Of a stretch of 64,000 nt of DNA, positions 46,285 through 54,706 are shown piece after piece (positions within the stretch are counted from its first letter, which is position 1; every line of letters begins with the position of its first letter). Source of the stretch: Arthrobacter sp. MYb214 (GTDB lineage: Bacteria; Actinomycetota; Actinomycetes; Actinomycetales; Micrococcaceae); NCBI RefSeq assembly GCF_002979865.1, contig NZ_PCPZ01000008.1, positions 34,540 to 98,539 of the forward strand, given 5' to 3'. The notes beneath the pieces are model-generated. The model saw only the letters and a program-made list of their open reading frames with translations, made no database searches and was not told the DNA's origin. A program made the translations under genes and the position numbers.

Positions 46285-47175
46285 CGATCCGTCGCGGATC
46301 GCGTTGATGATCCCGGAAAAATCGGTTCCCGCATCGCCCTCATCGCTGAACTTGCGGTACAGCGCTGCGGCCAGGGAGCCGAGCTGGGCATCGGTACTCG
46401 TATGCTCCAGCGCGCTAGCTGCCAGGCCGAGGTCCTTGGCCATCAGCGCTGCGGCAAATCCTGGCTGGTAATCGCGATTGGCAGGGGAAGCAGGCACAGG
46501 TCCGGGCACCGGGCAATTGGTGGTGACCGACCAGCATTGCCCCGACGCGGAGGAAATGACATCGAAGAGCGCCTGGTGCTCCAAGCCCAGCCGTTCTCCG
46601 AGCACGAAGGCCTCGGCAGCGCCAATCATCGAGATGCCCAGCAGCATGTTGTTGCAGACCTTGGCGGCCTGGCCTGCGCCGTACCCGCCGCAGTGCACGA
46701 TCCGCTTGCCCATGTGCTCCAGCAGCGGGGTGATCTCTCCGAGATCTTCGGCCTGCGCACCGAGCATGAACGTCAAAGTCCCCGCTTCTGCCCCGACCAC
46801 GCCCCCGGACACCGGAGCGTCGGCGCTTCGATGCCCCGCGGAGACCGCAAGCTGCGCCGCTTCACGGGCCTGCGCTACGTCGATGGTGGAGCACTCCAGG
46901 AACAGCGTATTGGGCTTGGCGCTATCGAGCAGGTATTCGCGGTAGGCATCGAGCACGTGCTTGCCCGAAGGGAACATCGTGATGACGATGTCCACGCCGG
47001 CGGCCGCCTCGGCTCCGGTAGCCACGGTGCCGATGCCTGCTTCTCGGGCGGCCTGCACCGCATCAGGAACCACGTCGAAGCCCTTGATCCGGTAGCCTGC
47101 CTTGTGCAGGTTGATGGCCATGGGCAATCCCATATGGCCCATGCCCAGGAATCCGATAACTGGTTTTGCGTTCAT
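46279..47175 (-). CDS. mmsB: 3-hydroxyisobutyrate dehydrogenase
   Basis: A 298-residue NAD-dependent dehydrogenase oxidising 3-hydroxyisobutyrate to methylmalonate semialdehyde in valine breakdown. The Rossmann motif is IGFLGMGHMGLPMAINL (the family signature), followed by SADAPVSGGVVGAEAGTLTFMLG and the catalytic-lysine region GYGAGQAAKVCNNMLLG. ATGA overlap with the upstream hydrolase gene shows operonic coupling. mmsA is not in the window. Confidence 0.93.
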   Translation of the reverse strand: MNAKPVIGFLGMGHMGLPMAINLHKAGYRIKGFDVVPDAVQAAREAGIGTVATGAEAAAGVDIVITMFPSGKHVLDAYREYLLDSAKPNTLFLECSTIDVAQAREAAQLAVSAGHRSADAPVSGGVVGAEAGTLTFMLGAQAEDLGEITPLLEHMGKRIVHCGGYGAGQAAKVCNNMLLGISMIGAAEAFVLGERLGLEHQALFDVISSASGQCWSVTTNCPVPGPVPASPANRDYQPGFAAALMAKDLGLAASALEHTSTDAQLGSLAAALYRKFSDEGDAGTDFSGIINAIRDGSL

Positions 47176-48224
47176 GAGTGGCTCTTTTCCGCTAGATCTT
47201 CACCGAGCAGTGCGAAAGTTAGTTCTGACCCGAACAGGGGCTCCAAATGCCGTTGCGTGCGCTGGCCCGGGCTTAGCCCCGGGACTGCTTCCGTCCATTG
47301 CGGGGTGCGGTCCTTGTCGATGACTGCGGCGCGAATACCCTCGGCGAAATCGGGGTCATCAAGCCGGTGAACGGCAGCCCGATACTCTCGCTGCAGGTCT
47401 TTTCTCAAATCCGCTCCAGCCAGGTGGATCAGTTCTTCGGCCAAGCGCACCGAGCTCGGGCAGGCGGCGCCCAATGCCTTCAACGCCTCTTGGGCTTGCG
47501 GGTACTCGTGCAGCTCCAGTGCACGCATGACCGCTGGGGTGCTTGCCTCGCCGAAGGCCTGCACCCATTCTTCGTGCAGGAAGCCAGGCTCCGGAGTCTC
47601 GGCATAGCTGGCCAGCACCGACGCGGCCGGCTGGACCTCGAGGTCTGCGAGCACGTCGGGGATCCGGGCCTCGGGCACATACGAGTCGGCCAGGCCCAAA
47701 GCGATGGTGTCGGCCGCGCCGAATTTCATTCCAGTCAATGCCGCCAATCGTCCGGCCGCATGCGGGGCACGCGCCAGCAAATGCGTTCCGCCTACGTCCG
47801 GGAAGAATCCGATACCGACTTCCGGCATGCCGCAACGGCTGGTTTCGGTAACTATGCGATGGCTGCCATGCGCCGAGATGCCGATGCCGCCGCCAAGGAC
47901 GATTCCGTCCATGAGCGCAATGTACGGCTTGGGGTACTCGTCGATCAGGACGTTGAGCTGGTATTCAATGCGCCAGAAGTCAGCCGAAGCACCGCTGCGG
48001 TCCAAGATATCCCGGTAGATCGCCACGATATCCCCGCCGGCGCACAGGCCGCGCTCCCCTGCGCCCATAACCGCTACCTGAGCGATATCCGGGTCATCGC
48101 GCCATTCCAGCAGCACGTCGAGGAAGTCGCGGCACATGTCCGCGTTGAGGGCGTTCAGGGCCTTCGGCCGGTTCAGCGTAATGAGCCCCAGGTGCCCCCG
48201 GCGTTCGGTCAGAATCTCAGGCAA
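47172..48224 (-). CDS. 3-hydroxyisobutyryl-CoA hydrolase (enoyl-CoA hydratase family)
   Basis: A 350-residue crotonase-fold protein with the extended C-terminus of HIBCH. Blocks are LGLITLNRPKALNALNADM, GLCAGGDIVAIY (oxyanion loop), DGIVLGGGIGISAHGSHRIVTETSRCGMPEVGIGFFPDVGGT. It would release 3-hydroxyisobutyrate from its CoA ester for MmsB. Start taken as TTG 48224 with AAAGGAGAGTCTG upstream; the open frame to 48284 crosses the promoter dyad. Confidence 0.9.
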   Translation of the reverse strand: MPEILTERRGHLGLITLNRPKALNALNADMCRDFLDVLLEWRDDPDIAQVAVMGAGERGLCAGGDIVAIYRDILDRSGASADFWRIEYQLNVLIDEYPKPYIALMDGIVLGGGIGISAHGSHRIVTETSRCGMPEVGIGFFPDVGGTHLLARAPHAAGRLAALTGMKFGAADTIALGLADSYVPEARIPDVLADLEVQPAASVLASYAETPEPGFLHEEWVQAFGEASTPAVMRALELHEYPQAQEALKALGAACPSSVRLAEELIHLAGADLRKDLQREYRAAVHRLDDPDFAEGIRAAVIDKDRTPQWTEAVPGLSPGQRTQRHLEPLFGSELTFALLGEDLAEKSHS

Positions 48225-48261
48225 CAGACTCTCCTTTGAGTGATTGAGGTCACCTACTAGT

Positions 48262-48278
48262 GTCGAATATACTCGGAC
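48262..48278. promoter_or_regulatory. Second copy of the MarR-type motif, upstream of the hydrolase gene
   Basis: GTCGAATATACTCGGAC. On the minus strand it reads GTCCGAGTATATTCGAC; the first 13 bases differ at one position from the operator at 45736-45755. It lies 38 bp before the hydrolase start, so one MarR protein may control both transcripts. Confidence 0.6.
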
Positions 48279-48329
48279 TTCCAACTAAATTGAAGTGGCA
48301 CAAGACAGCAAACTTGATAGGTTGAACTA

Positions 48330-49130
48330 GTGAAGATTGCAACCTGGAATGTGAACTCGCTGCGAGCCCGCGCCGACCGTGTTGAGGACTGGCTGCGACG
48401 TACCGATGTAGATGTCCTGGCTATCCAGGAAACTAAGTGCAAAGACGACAATTTCCCCTGGGAACTGTTCGAGAACAACGATTACGAGGTAGCGCACTTC
48501 GGAGTCAACCAGTGGAATGGCGTTGCCATCGCTTCTCGCGTTGGCCTCGAGGATGTTGAGCGCACCTTCCCCGGGCAGCCGGAATTCGGCAAGGCCGGCA
48601 AGAATCCGATCCAGGAGCCTCGCGCCATCGCGGCAACCTGTGGCGGAGTGCGTGTCTGGAGCCTGTATGTACCCAACGGACGCGCGTTGGATGATGAGCA
48701 CATGGGCTACAAGCTGAACTGGCTGGATGTGCTCAAGCAGGAATCCGCCCGATGGCTGGCGGAAAACCCCGAGGCGCAGATTGCCTTGATGGGCGATTGG
48801 AACATCGCGCCAAAGGACGAAGACGTGTGGGATATCGACTTCTTCCTCGAGAACAAGTTGACCCACGTCTCGGCGCCAGAGCGCGCCTCCTTCGCTGCCT
48901 TCGAGGAGCTGGGCTTCACCGATGTCGTGCGCCCGCACACCGAAGGCGAATACACCTACTGGGATTACACGCAGTTGCGTTTCCCGAAGGGCGAAGGCAT
49001 GCGCATCGATTTCTCGCTCACCTCGCCTGCGCTCACCGCACGCGTAACCGGCGCAAGCATTGACCGCGAAGAACGCAAGGGCAAGGGCGCCAGCGACCAC
49101 GCCCCGGTCATCGTGGAGCTGGCCGACTAG
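48330..49130 (+). CDS. xthA: Exodeoxyribonuclease III / AP endonuclease
   Basis: A 266-residue base-excision-repair nuclease. All family motifs are present: MKIATWNVNSLRAR, IQETKCKDDNFP (metal Glu), SLYVPNGRALDDEHMGYKLNWL, LMGDWNIAPKDEDV and the catalytic GKGASDHAPV. GTG start at 48330. The last bases abut the unknown gene at 49133 (2 bp), so the two are co-transcribed. Confidence 0.95.
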   Translation: MKIATWNVNSLRARADRVEDWLRRTDVDVLAIQETKCKDDNFPWELFENNDYEVAHFGVNQWNGVAIASRVGLEDVERTFPGQPEFGKAGKNPIQEPRAIAATCGGVRVWSLYVPNGRALDDEHMGYKLNWLDVLKQESARWLAENPEAQIALMGDWNIAPKDEDVWDIDFFLENKLTHVSAPERASFAAFEELGFTDVVRPHTEGEYTYWDYTQLRFPKGEGMRIDFSLTSPALTARVTGASIDREERKGKGASDHAPVIVELAD

Positions 49131-49132
49131 TC

Positions 49133-49987
49133 ATGGCGGCAAAGATGATTGGGCCCGCCGCAGAGCTGACCGCAGCTACAGCGCACCTGCGCGTCTACGA
49201 GCCGCTGGATGCTTTCGAGGATTGGGCCCAGTCCATCATCCTGCGTACCCCGCGGCGCACCGCGGAGCAGTGGGATGACTTCGAGAACGAGCGGCTGTGG
49301 AGCCGCACCCTGCGCCATGTCTCCGACCCGTTCCCGCATAATGAGCCGGAATTCTTCCGCAGCGTGAAGTCCTTGGACTACCAAGGGGCCGAGCACACGC
49401 GCTATTGCCCGGGGCAATTGCAGGCACGCAGCCTGCTCGCTGCCGAACAAGCCGAAGAAGCCATGCGGGCCGAGGTTTTCGACCTGCTGGTACCGCCGGC
49501 AGCGCGGCAAGCTAACGCACAACGCGTTGATGCCGACCGCCTGGCCAATGACCTGACCCATCTGCACACGAGGACCTCTTCATGGGGCATCCCGCTGGGC
49601 TGGTTTGCCCTCTTCCGCGAGGACGACGAGCACGAGCTGGTTCACAGCGGTGAGCAGCTGAAGACGGTTCGCATGTACGCCACTTTCGAACAGGCCATTG
49701 ACCGCCTGGCTTGGGCAGTCCAAGCGCTGGCATCCCATGCGCCGCAGTCGCAGCTCTTCGAGGAGCTGGGCAGCCTTGGCGGATGGCTGGAATCCTTCGA
49801 CAACAGATCGGTCATTGAACTGGATTATGGCCTGTTGGCAGAAATTGTGTGGCCCGATGATTCCGCGAACGACTTGATGCACGGCATTCAGGCGTTGGAA
49901 GACGAGGACATGACTAGCGCCGCCGCCGCATACCGCCGGCTGAGCAATCGCTGGATTGGTCCGCGGCATCTTGGCCGCGCGAACTAA
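49133..49987 (+). CDS. Conserved hypothetical protein
   Basis: A 284-residue soluble, acidic protein without signal peptide or membrane segment. Notable blocks are WDDFENERLWSRTLRHVSDPFPHNEPEFFRS, YCPGQLQARSLLAAEQA and SSWGIPLGWFALF, which look like conserved sequence rather than random frame. The C-terminal half is helical. I do not recognise a family. It starts 2 bp after xthA, suggesting coupling, but no DNA-repair motif is visible. Confidence 0.7.
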   Translation: MAAKMIGPAAELTAATAHLRVYEPLDAFEDWAQSIILRTPRRTAEQWDDFENERLWSRTLRHVSDPFPHNEPEFFRSVKSLDYQGAEHTRYCPGQLQARSLLAAEQAEEAMRAEVFDLLVPPAARQANAQRVDADRLANDLTHLHTRTSSWGIPLGWFALFREDDEHELVHSGEQLKTVRMYATFEQAIDRLAWAVQALASHAPQSQLFEELGSLGGWLESFDNRSVIELDYGLLAEIVWPDDSANDLMHGIQALEDEDMTSAAAAYRRLSNRWIGPRHLGRAN

Positions 49988-50006
49988 CTGCCCCTGGATA
50001 CAGCAA

Positions 50007-50027
50007 AAGCCCCGGAATCCGGAGCTT
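50007..50027 (-). terminator. Terminator of the tRNA operon
   Basis: On the minus strand AAGCTCCGG-ATT-CCGGGGCTT followed by TTGCTG, with one G-U pair. It begins 13 bp after the 3' end of the last tRNA-Asp. Confidence 0.7.
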
Positions 50028-50039
50028 CTGTTTAGTGTG

Positions 50040-50113
50040 CGACCCTGACGGGACTTGAACCCGCGACCTCCGCCGTGACAGGGCGGCGCGCTAACCAACT
50101 GCGCTACAGGGCC
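50040..50113 (-). tRNA. tRNA-Asp (GTC), copy 2
   Basis: 74 nt. Acceptor GGCCCTG pairs with CAGGGTC, discriminator G. The anticodon loop CTGTCAC gives GTC and the T arm is GCGGGTTCAAGTCCCGT. CCA is not encoded. Sequence identical to the other tRNA-Asp at 50297-50370. Confidence 0.97.
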
Positions 50114-50174
50114 TAGTGCTTTGAATAAATTCAAGTCACACAGTAAAACCCCCGGGATAAACCGAGGGCCTGCG

Positions 50175-50247
50175 TGGCTCCGACCGGCGTCGATCCGGTG
50201 ACCTTTCGATTTTCAGTCGAACGCTCTACCAACTGAGCTACAGAGCC
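50175..50247 (-). tRNA. tRNA-Phe (GAA)
   Basis: 73 nt. Acceptor GGCTCTG pairs with CGGAGCC, discriminator A. The anticodon loop CTGAAAA gives GAA. D arm and T arm are standard. It lies between the two tRNA-Asp genes. Confidence 0.97.
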
Positions 50248-50296
50248 TGGTACCACTAAGTGGACACCAAATCTACTATTGAAATAGTAAATTGAG

Positions 50297-50370
50297 CGAC
50301 CCTGACGGGACTTGAACCCGCGACCTCCGCCGTGACAGGGCGGCGCGCTAACCAACTGCGCTACAGGGCC
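50297..50370 (-). tRNA. tRNA-Asp (GTC), copy 1
   Basis: 74 nt, identical to the copy at 50040-50113, including discriminator G and no encoded CCA. Second gene of the Glu-Asp-Phe-Asp transcript. Confidence 0.97.
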
Positions 50371-50425
50371 TTGCTTTCGCAAGCCAATGGATTTCTCCAT
50401 CTGACAACCACATAATGGTTGTTTG

Positions 50426-50498
50426 TACCCCCAACGGGATTCGAACCCGTGCCGCTGCCGTGAAAGGGCAGTGTCCTAGGCCGCTAGACGATGGGGGC
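50426..50498 (-). tRNA. tRNA-Glu (TTC)
   Basis: 73 nt. Acceptor GCCCCCA pairs with TGGGGGT (G1-U72 wobble), discriminator A. The anticodon loop CTTTCAC gives TTC. First gene of the tRNA cluster. Confidence 0.97.
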
Positions 50499-50546
50499 CT
50501 AAGTTGTTCGCTTCGGTTTCTTGCTTCTCCGTAGCGGACTCCAATA

Positions 50547-50575
50547 ACTATACGCAGTGTTTTTTGCTTTTGCAA
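50547..50575 (-). promoter_or_regulatory. Promoter of the tRNA operon
   Basis: On the minus strand TTGCAA, exactly 17 bp, then TATAGT, ending 49 bp upstream of the tRNA-Glu. This is a near-consensus housekeeping sigma-factor promoter in an A/T-rich pocket. Confidence 0.75.
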
Positions 50576-50636
50576 AATCGGCACCTGGACGAGTTTCACC
50601 CATGCCAAATCGGGTGCGCGGGCCTAGTCTGGAAGC

Positions 50637-51008
50637 ATGCTTTTTGAGATGGATGACGACGAATTCCAGACCCTGGTCGAGCAGGCCATCGACGCCATTC
50701 CGGAGGCTGCATTCGCCATGATGGACAACGTCATTTTCTTCATCGAAGACGAGTATGAGCCGCTTCCAGGAGAATCAGAAAACCCTGAAATTCTGGGGTT
50801 ATACGAGGGCATTGCACTCACGGAACGGGACCTGGACTGGGGCACGGGCGCACTTCCCGACCGCATAACGATCTTCAAGAATCCGACGCTTCGAGCCTGC
50901 GAAACACGTGAAGATGTAGTGCGGGAAATTGGGATTACAGTGATGCACGAAGTGGCCCATCACTTCGGAATCGACGACGCGAAATTGCACGATTTAGGGT
51001 GGTCATAG
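50637..51008 (+). CDS. Small zinc metallopeptidase-family protein
   Basis: A 123-residue, acidic single-domain protein of the minimal zincin (PF06262-like) family. The zinc motif HEVAHHFG (HExxH) lies near residue 106, with Asp113 as probable third ligand in GIDDAKLHDLGW. Preceding blocks ILGLYEGIALTERD and PDRITIFKNP are typical. Substrates in this family are unknown. GGAAGC precedes ATG 50637; an ATG five codons later (50652) is an alternative. Confidence 0.87.
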   Translation: MLFEMDDDEFQTLVEQAIDAIPEAAFAMMDNVIFFIEDEYEPLPGESENPEILGLYEGIALTERDLDWGTGALPDRITIFKNPTLRACETREDVVREIGITVMHEVAHHFGIDDAKLHDLGWS

Positions 51009-51786
51009 CCCCAAATCCGCAGAATCTTCTTTTGAGATCTGCCTCACAAAAATACTCGAATGCAGTGGTCGAGTCGAGGTCGAAAGAGACCCAAAGCACA
51101 GGCATGGCGCTTGGAATCGCCATCCGGGTCCAGTCGACCGGCGGGCAAGCCGCCCAAAAGCCGGCTCTCAACGATTCGCGCGCCGGTCGGTTTCCCGTTG
51201 CCCCGCTGGCGGCTGCTTTATCCGGGCGTGATCAGGTGCAGCCAGCCGGAGGAACCTGGCATGCCCCTTGCCCTTGTCCACCCAGCGACTCTGGGCCCCT
51301 CCGCCACCAAGGGCAGCGAGGTGATCCCGATTGGGAGCACGGCACCGCACCCCCTCAAAAGGATTTCGCCATTGGAGCCGGCGCCTCCGAGGCAGACCCA
51401 GCGAAGCAGAGCTTTGCGCCCTCCCGGAGTACCTTTCCCTTTTAAAGGCAAACCTTTTTGCAGCCGCACATTCCCCTCCGGCACGTTACCCAAGCTTCAT
51501 GACAATCGATACCTTGGTAACGAGGCGAGATATATGTCTGAGTAATTTCCCAGCCACTCTTGATCAGCCACACAGATCCCAAATGCCACTATCTTCGCAG
51601 ATCACCGCCGAATACCCAGGCGAATTACACGAATGGGATTCATGTGACTGATGTGAACAGTGTTGCCAAGCGTGTCTTAATTGGCCTAATGTGCTATTTG
51701 GAGTCTTATCCGAATCGTGACCTACTCATCGGTGAAGGTCACGACTCACGCACTCCGCGTCATCCAAGTACTTAGTGAGGAACGAT
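51009..51786. other. 778-bp intergenic region before the NlpC/P60 gene
   Basis: The first 450 bp are GC-rich with no supportable gene on either strand. The last 300 bp are A/T-richer and hold three inverted repeats. CGTTACC (51484-51490) pairs with GGTAACG (51516-51522); ACACGAAT (51627-51634) pairs with ATTCATGTG; and TCGTGACC (51715-51722) pairs exactly with GGTCACGA (51737-51744), 42 bp before the start codon. These probably belong to the NlpC/P60 promoter and leader. I looked for a c-di-AMP riboswitch, common before such genes in actinobacteria, and could not recognise one. Confidence 0.45.
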
Positions 51787-53481
51787 ATGGCTACTCGCCA
51801 CACGCTCGGTGTTGCTGCAAGCACCCTAGCCCTAGCGGTGTCCTGCATTGCAGGCGCTTTGCCCGCTTCCGCATCTACTTCAGCTCTGCTTCCTCAGTCT
51901 GTGGCCATCGCTGCCGCACCTAGCGCTTCCGCGCTACCTTCGGACGCAGAGGTCCAGGACGCAAAGAAGGATAAGGCTTCGACGAACGCGATGATCGCGC
52001 GCATCGAAGCTTCCCTGGCTTCCAGCCGCGCCGAACTGAAGCGCGTTGAAACTGAGGCCGCTCAGGCTCAGGAATCCCTGCTCACCGCCGGCGAAGAGCG
52101 CGATCTGCGCACCGCTGCGGCCGAGAAGGCTGTAGAACAGCTCGAGTACGCAAAGACTTACCTGGAGCAGAGCCGCAACGATCTGGGTGCTATCGCTTCG
52201 GATATCTACCGCAATGGCGCAGGCACCTCGACCCTGAGCCTGCTCCTTGATGACAACCAGGAAGGCGACCTGTTCTACAAGGCCGCTACCATCGACGCGT
52301 TGAGCGAACAGAAGGTCCAGTCCGTCAACACCGCCACCGAGGCCGAAGGCCTCGTTTCGGCTTGGCAGGAATATGCTGATGCGGCACAGAACGCCGCCGA
52401 AGAAGCTGCAGCCAACTATGACGCAGCCGCAGCGACCGCGAACAGCACCCTGTCCACCTACGAAGCAGCTATCGCACCTGAGAAGCAGCTGCGCGATGAC
52501 TTGATCGGCCACCTCGCTACCTTGAAGCAGAAGGAAGAGGCCGAGGTTCGCCAGGCGGTTGAAGAGCGCGAAACGCAGGAGCAGGAAAAAGCTCTCGCGG
52601 ACGCCATCGCCGAAGAGGAAACCGCCAAGGTTCCCGAAACGAAGCAAGACTCCGTTCAGCCGCTCTCGGTTGAAAAGCCACGTGAGCTGGAGCAGGCCGA
52701 ACCTGAAGAGGAAACGGTCGAGTCGGAGCCTGAGGAGGTTGAAGAGGAACCGGAAGCTGTCGAGCCTCCCGTAGCGCCGAAGCCGGAGCCAACTAAAAAG
52801 GCCGAGCCGAAGCCGGAACCGACCAAAAAGGCCGAGCCGAAGCCGGAGCCAACCAAGAAGGCCGAGCCGAAGCCAGAGCCAACCAAGAAGGCCGAACCGA
52901 AGCCGGAACCCACCAAAAAGGCCGAACCGAAGCCGGAACCCACCAAAAAGGCCGAGCCGAAGCCGAAGGCTACCCCGAAGCCGGCACCCAAGCCTGAGCC
53001 AAAGCCGGAGCCCAAGCCGAAGGTCACCCCGAAGCCAGCGCCTAAGCCTGAGCCAAAGCCGGAACCTAAGCCGGAGCCGAAGCCTGAAGTCGCGCCGCAG
53101 TCCGGCAGCAACTACTCAGCAGCGTTTTCCTGGGCCTTGAAGACCGCGGATGATCCCAGCAAGTACTACGTTTACGGTGCCAACGGTCCCGATGCTTTCG
53201 ACTGCTCGAGCTTCTCGCAGCGAGCTTTCGGCAAATCCGGCATCAGCCTGCCACGTACTTCGTCCCAGCAGTTCGCTAGCGCCCCGCAGTACGTGTCGCT
53301 GAGCAACCTGCGCCCAGGCGACTTGGTGTTCTCGTCTTCCAACGGCGGTTCCTCGTTCTACCACGTAGCCATCTACATCGGCAACGGCCAGGTCGTCCAC
53401 GCTCGCAACCCGAACGCCGGCATCTCGGTGACTCCACTGAGCTACGTCAACAACCTCTACCCGAAGGCAGCCCGCTACTAA
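51787..53481 (+). CDS. NlpC/P60 peptidoglycan hydrolase with coiled coil and Lys-Pro-Glu repeats
   Basis: A 564-residue exported hydrolase of the RipA/CwlO type. The signal peptide (1 to about 30) ends ALPASAS. A long coiled coil spans about 50-290 with one break near 150-165. A Glu/Pro region follows, then six copies of [10 protein letters not shown] (about 332-391) and related KPEPKPEP repeats. The C-terminal NlpC/P60 domain has Cys473 (FDCSSFSQ) and His526 ([10 protein letters not shown]), so it looks active on stem-peptide D-Glu-diamino-acid bonds. The repeats may bind or span the wall. GTGAGGAACGAT precedes ATG 51787. Confidence 0.92.
   Translation: MATRHTLGVAASTLALAVSCIAGALPASASTSALLPQSVAIAAAPSASALPSDAEVQDAKKDKASTNAMIARIEASLASSRAELKRVETEAAQAQESLLTAGEERDLRTAAAEKAVEQLEYAKTYLEQSRNDLGAIASDIYRNGAGTSTLSLLLDDNQEGDLFYKAATIDALSEQKVQSVNTATEAEGLVSAWQEYADAAQNAAEEAAANYDAAAATANSTLSTYEAAIAPEKQLRDDLIGHLATLKQKEEAEVRQAVEERETQEQEKALADAIAEEETAKVPETKQDSVQPLSVEKPRELEQAEPEEETVESEPEEVEEEPEAVEPPVAPKPEPTKKAEPKPEPTKKAEPKPEPTKKAEPKPEPTKKAEPKPEPTKKAEPKPEPTKKAEPKPKATPKPAPKPEPKPEPKPKVTPKPAPKPEPKPEPKPEPKPEVAPQSGSNYSAAFSWALKTADDPSKYYVYGANGPDAFDCSSFSQRAFGKSGISLPRTSSQQFASAPQYVSLSNLRPGDLVFSSSNGGSSFYHVAIYIGNGQVVHARNPNAGISVTPLSYVNNLYPKAARY
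52780..52959 (+). repeat. Six tandem 30-bp repeats inside the NlpC/P60 gene
   Basis: Six in-frame units start at 52780, 52810, 52840, 52870, 52900 and 52930, each coding [10 protein letters not shown]. Units differ mostly at third codon positions (CCG/CCA, GAG/GAA, AAA/AAG, ACT/ACC), so they are not freshly amplified except for the last two, which are nearly identical. Slippage could change copy number without a frameshift. Confidence 0.9.
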
Positions 53482-53500
53482 GTGCCACCCCCTCGAGCAC

Positions 53501-53534
53501 GAAGGCCGCACACCCTTTTGGGTGTGCGGCCTTC
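53501..53534. terminator. Terminator between the NlpC/P60 and universal stress protein genes
   Basis: Perfect 15-bp stem GAAGGCCGCACACCC (53501-53515), TTTT loop, and complement (53520-53534), between two convergent stops. Probably serves both genes. Confidence 0.8.
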
Positions 53535-53559
53535 CTGCATTCTGGCTACAGGCGTGCGG

Positions 53560-54537
53560 TCACTGCTCCTGCGCCCGCGTATCGAAGTCCTTGCGGTTCT
53601 CCAGGCGAGGGTCATCCGAGTCCGGCACGACCATCACCGGGCCCTTGGAGTGGTGCAAAACGCCCTGCGAGGTTGAGCCAAGCAGCATCCCGGTAAAGCC
53701 GCCGCGGCCCCGCGAGCCGGTGACGGTCAGTACCGCATGCTCGGATTCGCGGATCAGCACCTCGACCGGAGGCCCGGAGACCACATCGGTTTCCATCTTC
53801 AGCGACGGATAGTGCGACTTAAGCCATTTGGAGCCCACACTCATCTGGTAGCGCACATCTTCCAGCACGGCTTCCTGGTCAACGGTCGCCGGCATCCATG
53901 CCAGCGCCGCCCCCACCGGCGGCACCGCGCAGATCAGGCGCAGCGTCAGGTCGCTGGCGATGGCCGCGTCCGCGGCCGCCAGCACCGCTGAACGCGCGCG
54001 GTCTGAACCGTCAACGCCGACCACGATGCAGTTGCGGTTCGACGCCGCGGCGGCACCGGCCTCTTCCTGCTCCTTGGCCATGGCCAGCGGAACCACGACG
54101 GTCGGGCACTTGGAGTGCGCGGGCAGTGCCGAGGACACCGAGCCGAGCAGGCGGCCAACGAAGCCACCGCGGCCACGGGTTCCGACCACTACCAATTCGG
54201 CGTCCTGGCTCAGGTCCAGCAGCACGCCGGACGGGTCGCCGGATTCGATATAGGTGCGGATGGCCGCCGTGCTGCCTTCAAGCTCTGCGCGGGCCTGGCG
54301 CACAATGTCCTCGGCTCCCCCGCGGATCAGGTCGTCATCCAGGGTCGAGTAGCCTGCGTCCATGGAGGACGCGGCGAACACCGGGATGGTGTAGGCGGAC
54401 ACGATATTCAACACGCTGCCGCGGCGTACCGCTTCGCGTTCGGCCCAGCGCAAAGCGCATCTGCTCTGCTGGGATCCGTCCACGCCAACGACAATTCCTT
54501 CAATCTTCTCTGCTGCGACTGGTGCTTCGTCACTCAT
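53560..54537 (-). CDS. Universal stress protein, two UspA domains
   Basis: A 325-residue tandem UspA protein. Each half begins with a GVDGS strand-loop (IVVGVDGSQQS and IVVGVDGSDRA) and ends with the ATP-binding motif: GTRGRGGFVGRLLGSVS in the first and GSRGRGGFTGMLLGSTS in the second. Both halves should therefore bind ATP. Such proteins are induced under hypoxia, stationary phase or nitrosative stress in actinobacteria. Single gene; the next upstream gene is divergent. Confidence 0.92.
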   Translation of the reverse strand: MSDEAPVAAEKIEGIVVGVDGSQQSRCALRWAEREAVRRGSVLNIVSAYTIPVFAASSMDAGYSTLDDDLIRGGAEDIVRQARAELEGSTAAIRTYIESGDPSGVLLDLSQDAELVVVGTRGRGGFVGRLLGSVSSALPAHSKCPTVVVPLAMAKEQEEAGAAAASNRNCIVVGVDGSDRARSAVLAAADAAIASDLTLRLICAVPPVGAALAWMPATVDQEAVLEDVRYQMSVGSKWLKSHYPSLKMETDVVSGPPVEVLIRESEHAVLTVTGSRGRGGFTGMLLGSTSQGVLHHSKGPVMVVPDSDDPRLENRKDFDTRAQEQ

Positions 54538-54706
54538 CAGACTCGCTCCTCAACTACCTCAGATATAACGGGATGTGATTTCCCTTACCACCAATGTACT
54601 TGCTTCCGCAGTTCTAGGTGTGAGTTGGGTCTAAAGTTTTCGCGTACAGCCTACTGGACACTCGGATCGATATGAATCAGCGCCCGAAACGTCATAGAAT
54701 TTTTCC

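Noticed and set aside
51168..51545. Several 60-160 codon frames in the gap before the NlpC/P60 gene
   Set aside because: Overlapping frames on both strands, no ribosome sites, and unlike any protein composition expected.
51480..51786. c-di-AMP (ydaO) riboswitch before the NlpC/P60 gene
   Set aside because: Expected for this gene class, but I could not find its conserved core; a covariance search is needed to decide.
52780..52959. Tandem 30-bp repeats considered as a CRISPR array
   Set aside because: No spacers; repeats are contiguous, in frame and coding.
52656..53111. Gly/Ser/Phe-rich minus-strand frame with regular repeats
   Set aside because: Antisense image of the Lys-Pro-Glu repeats.
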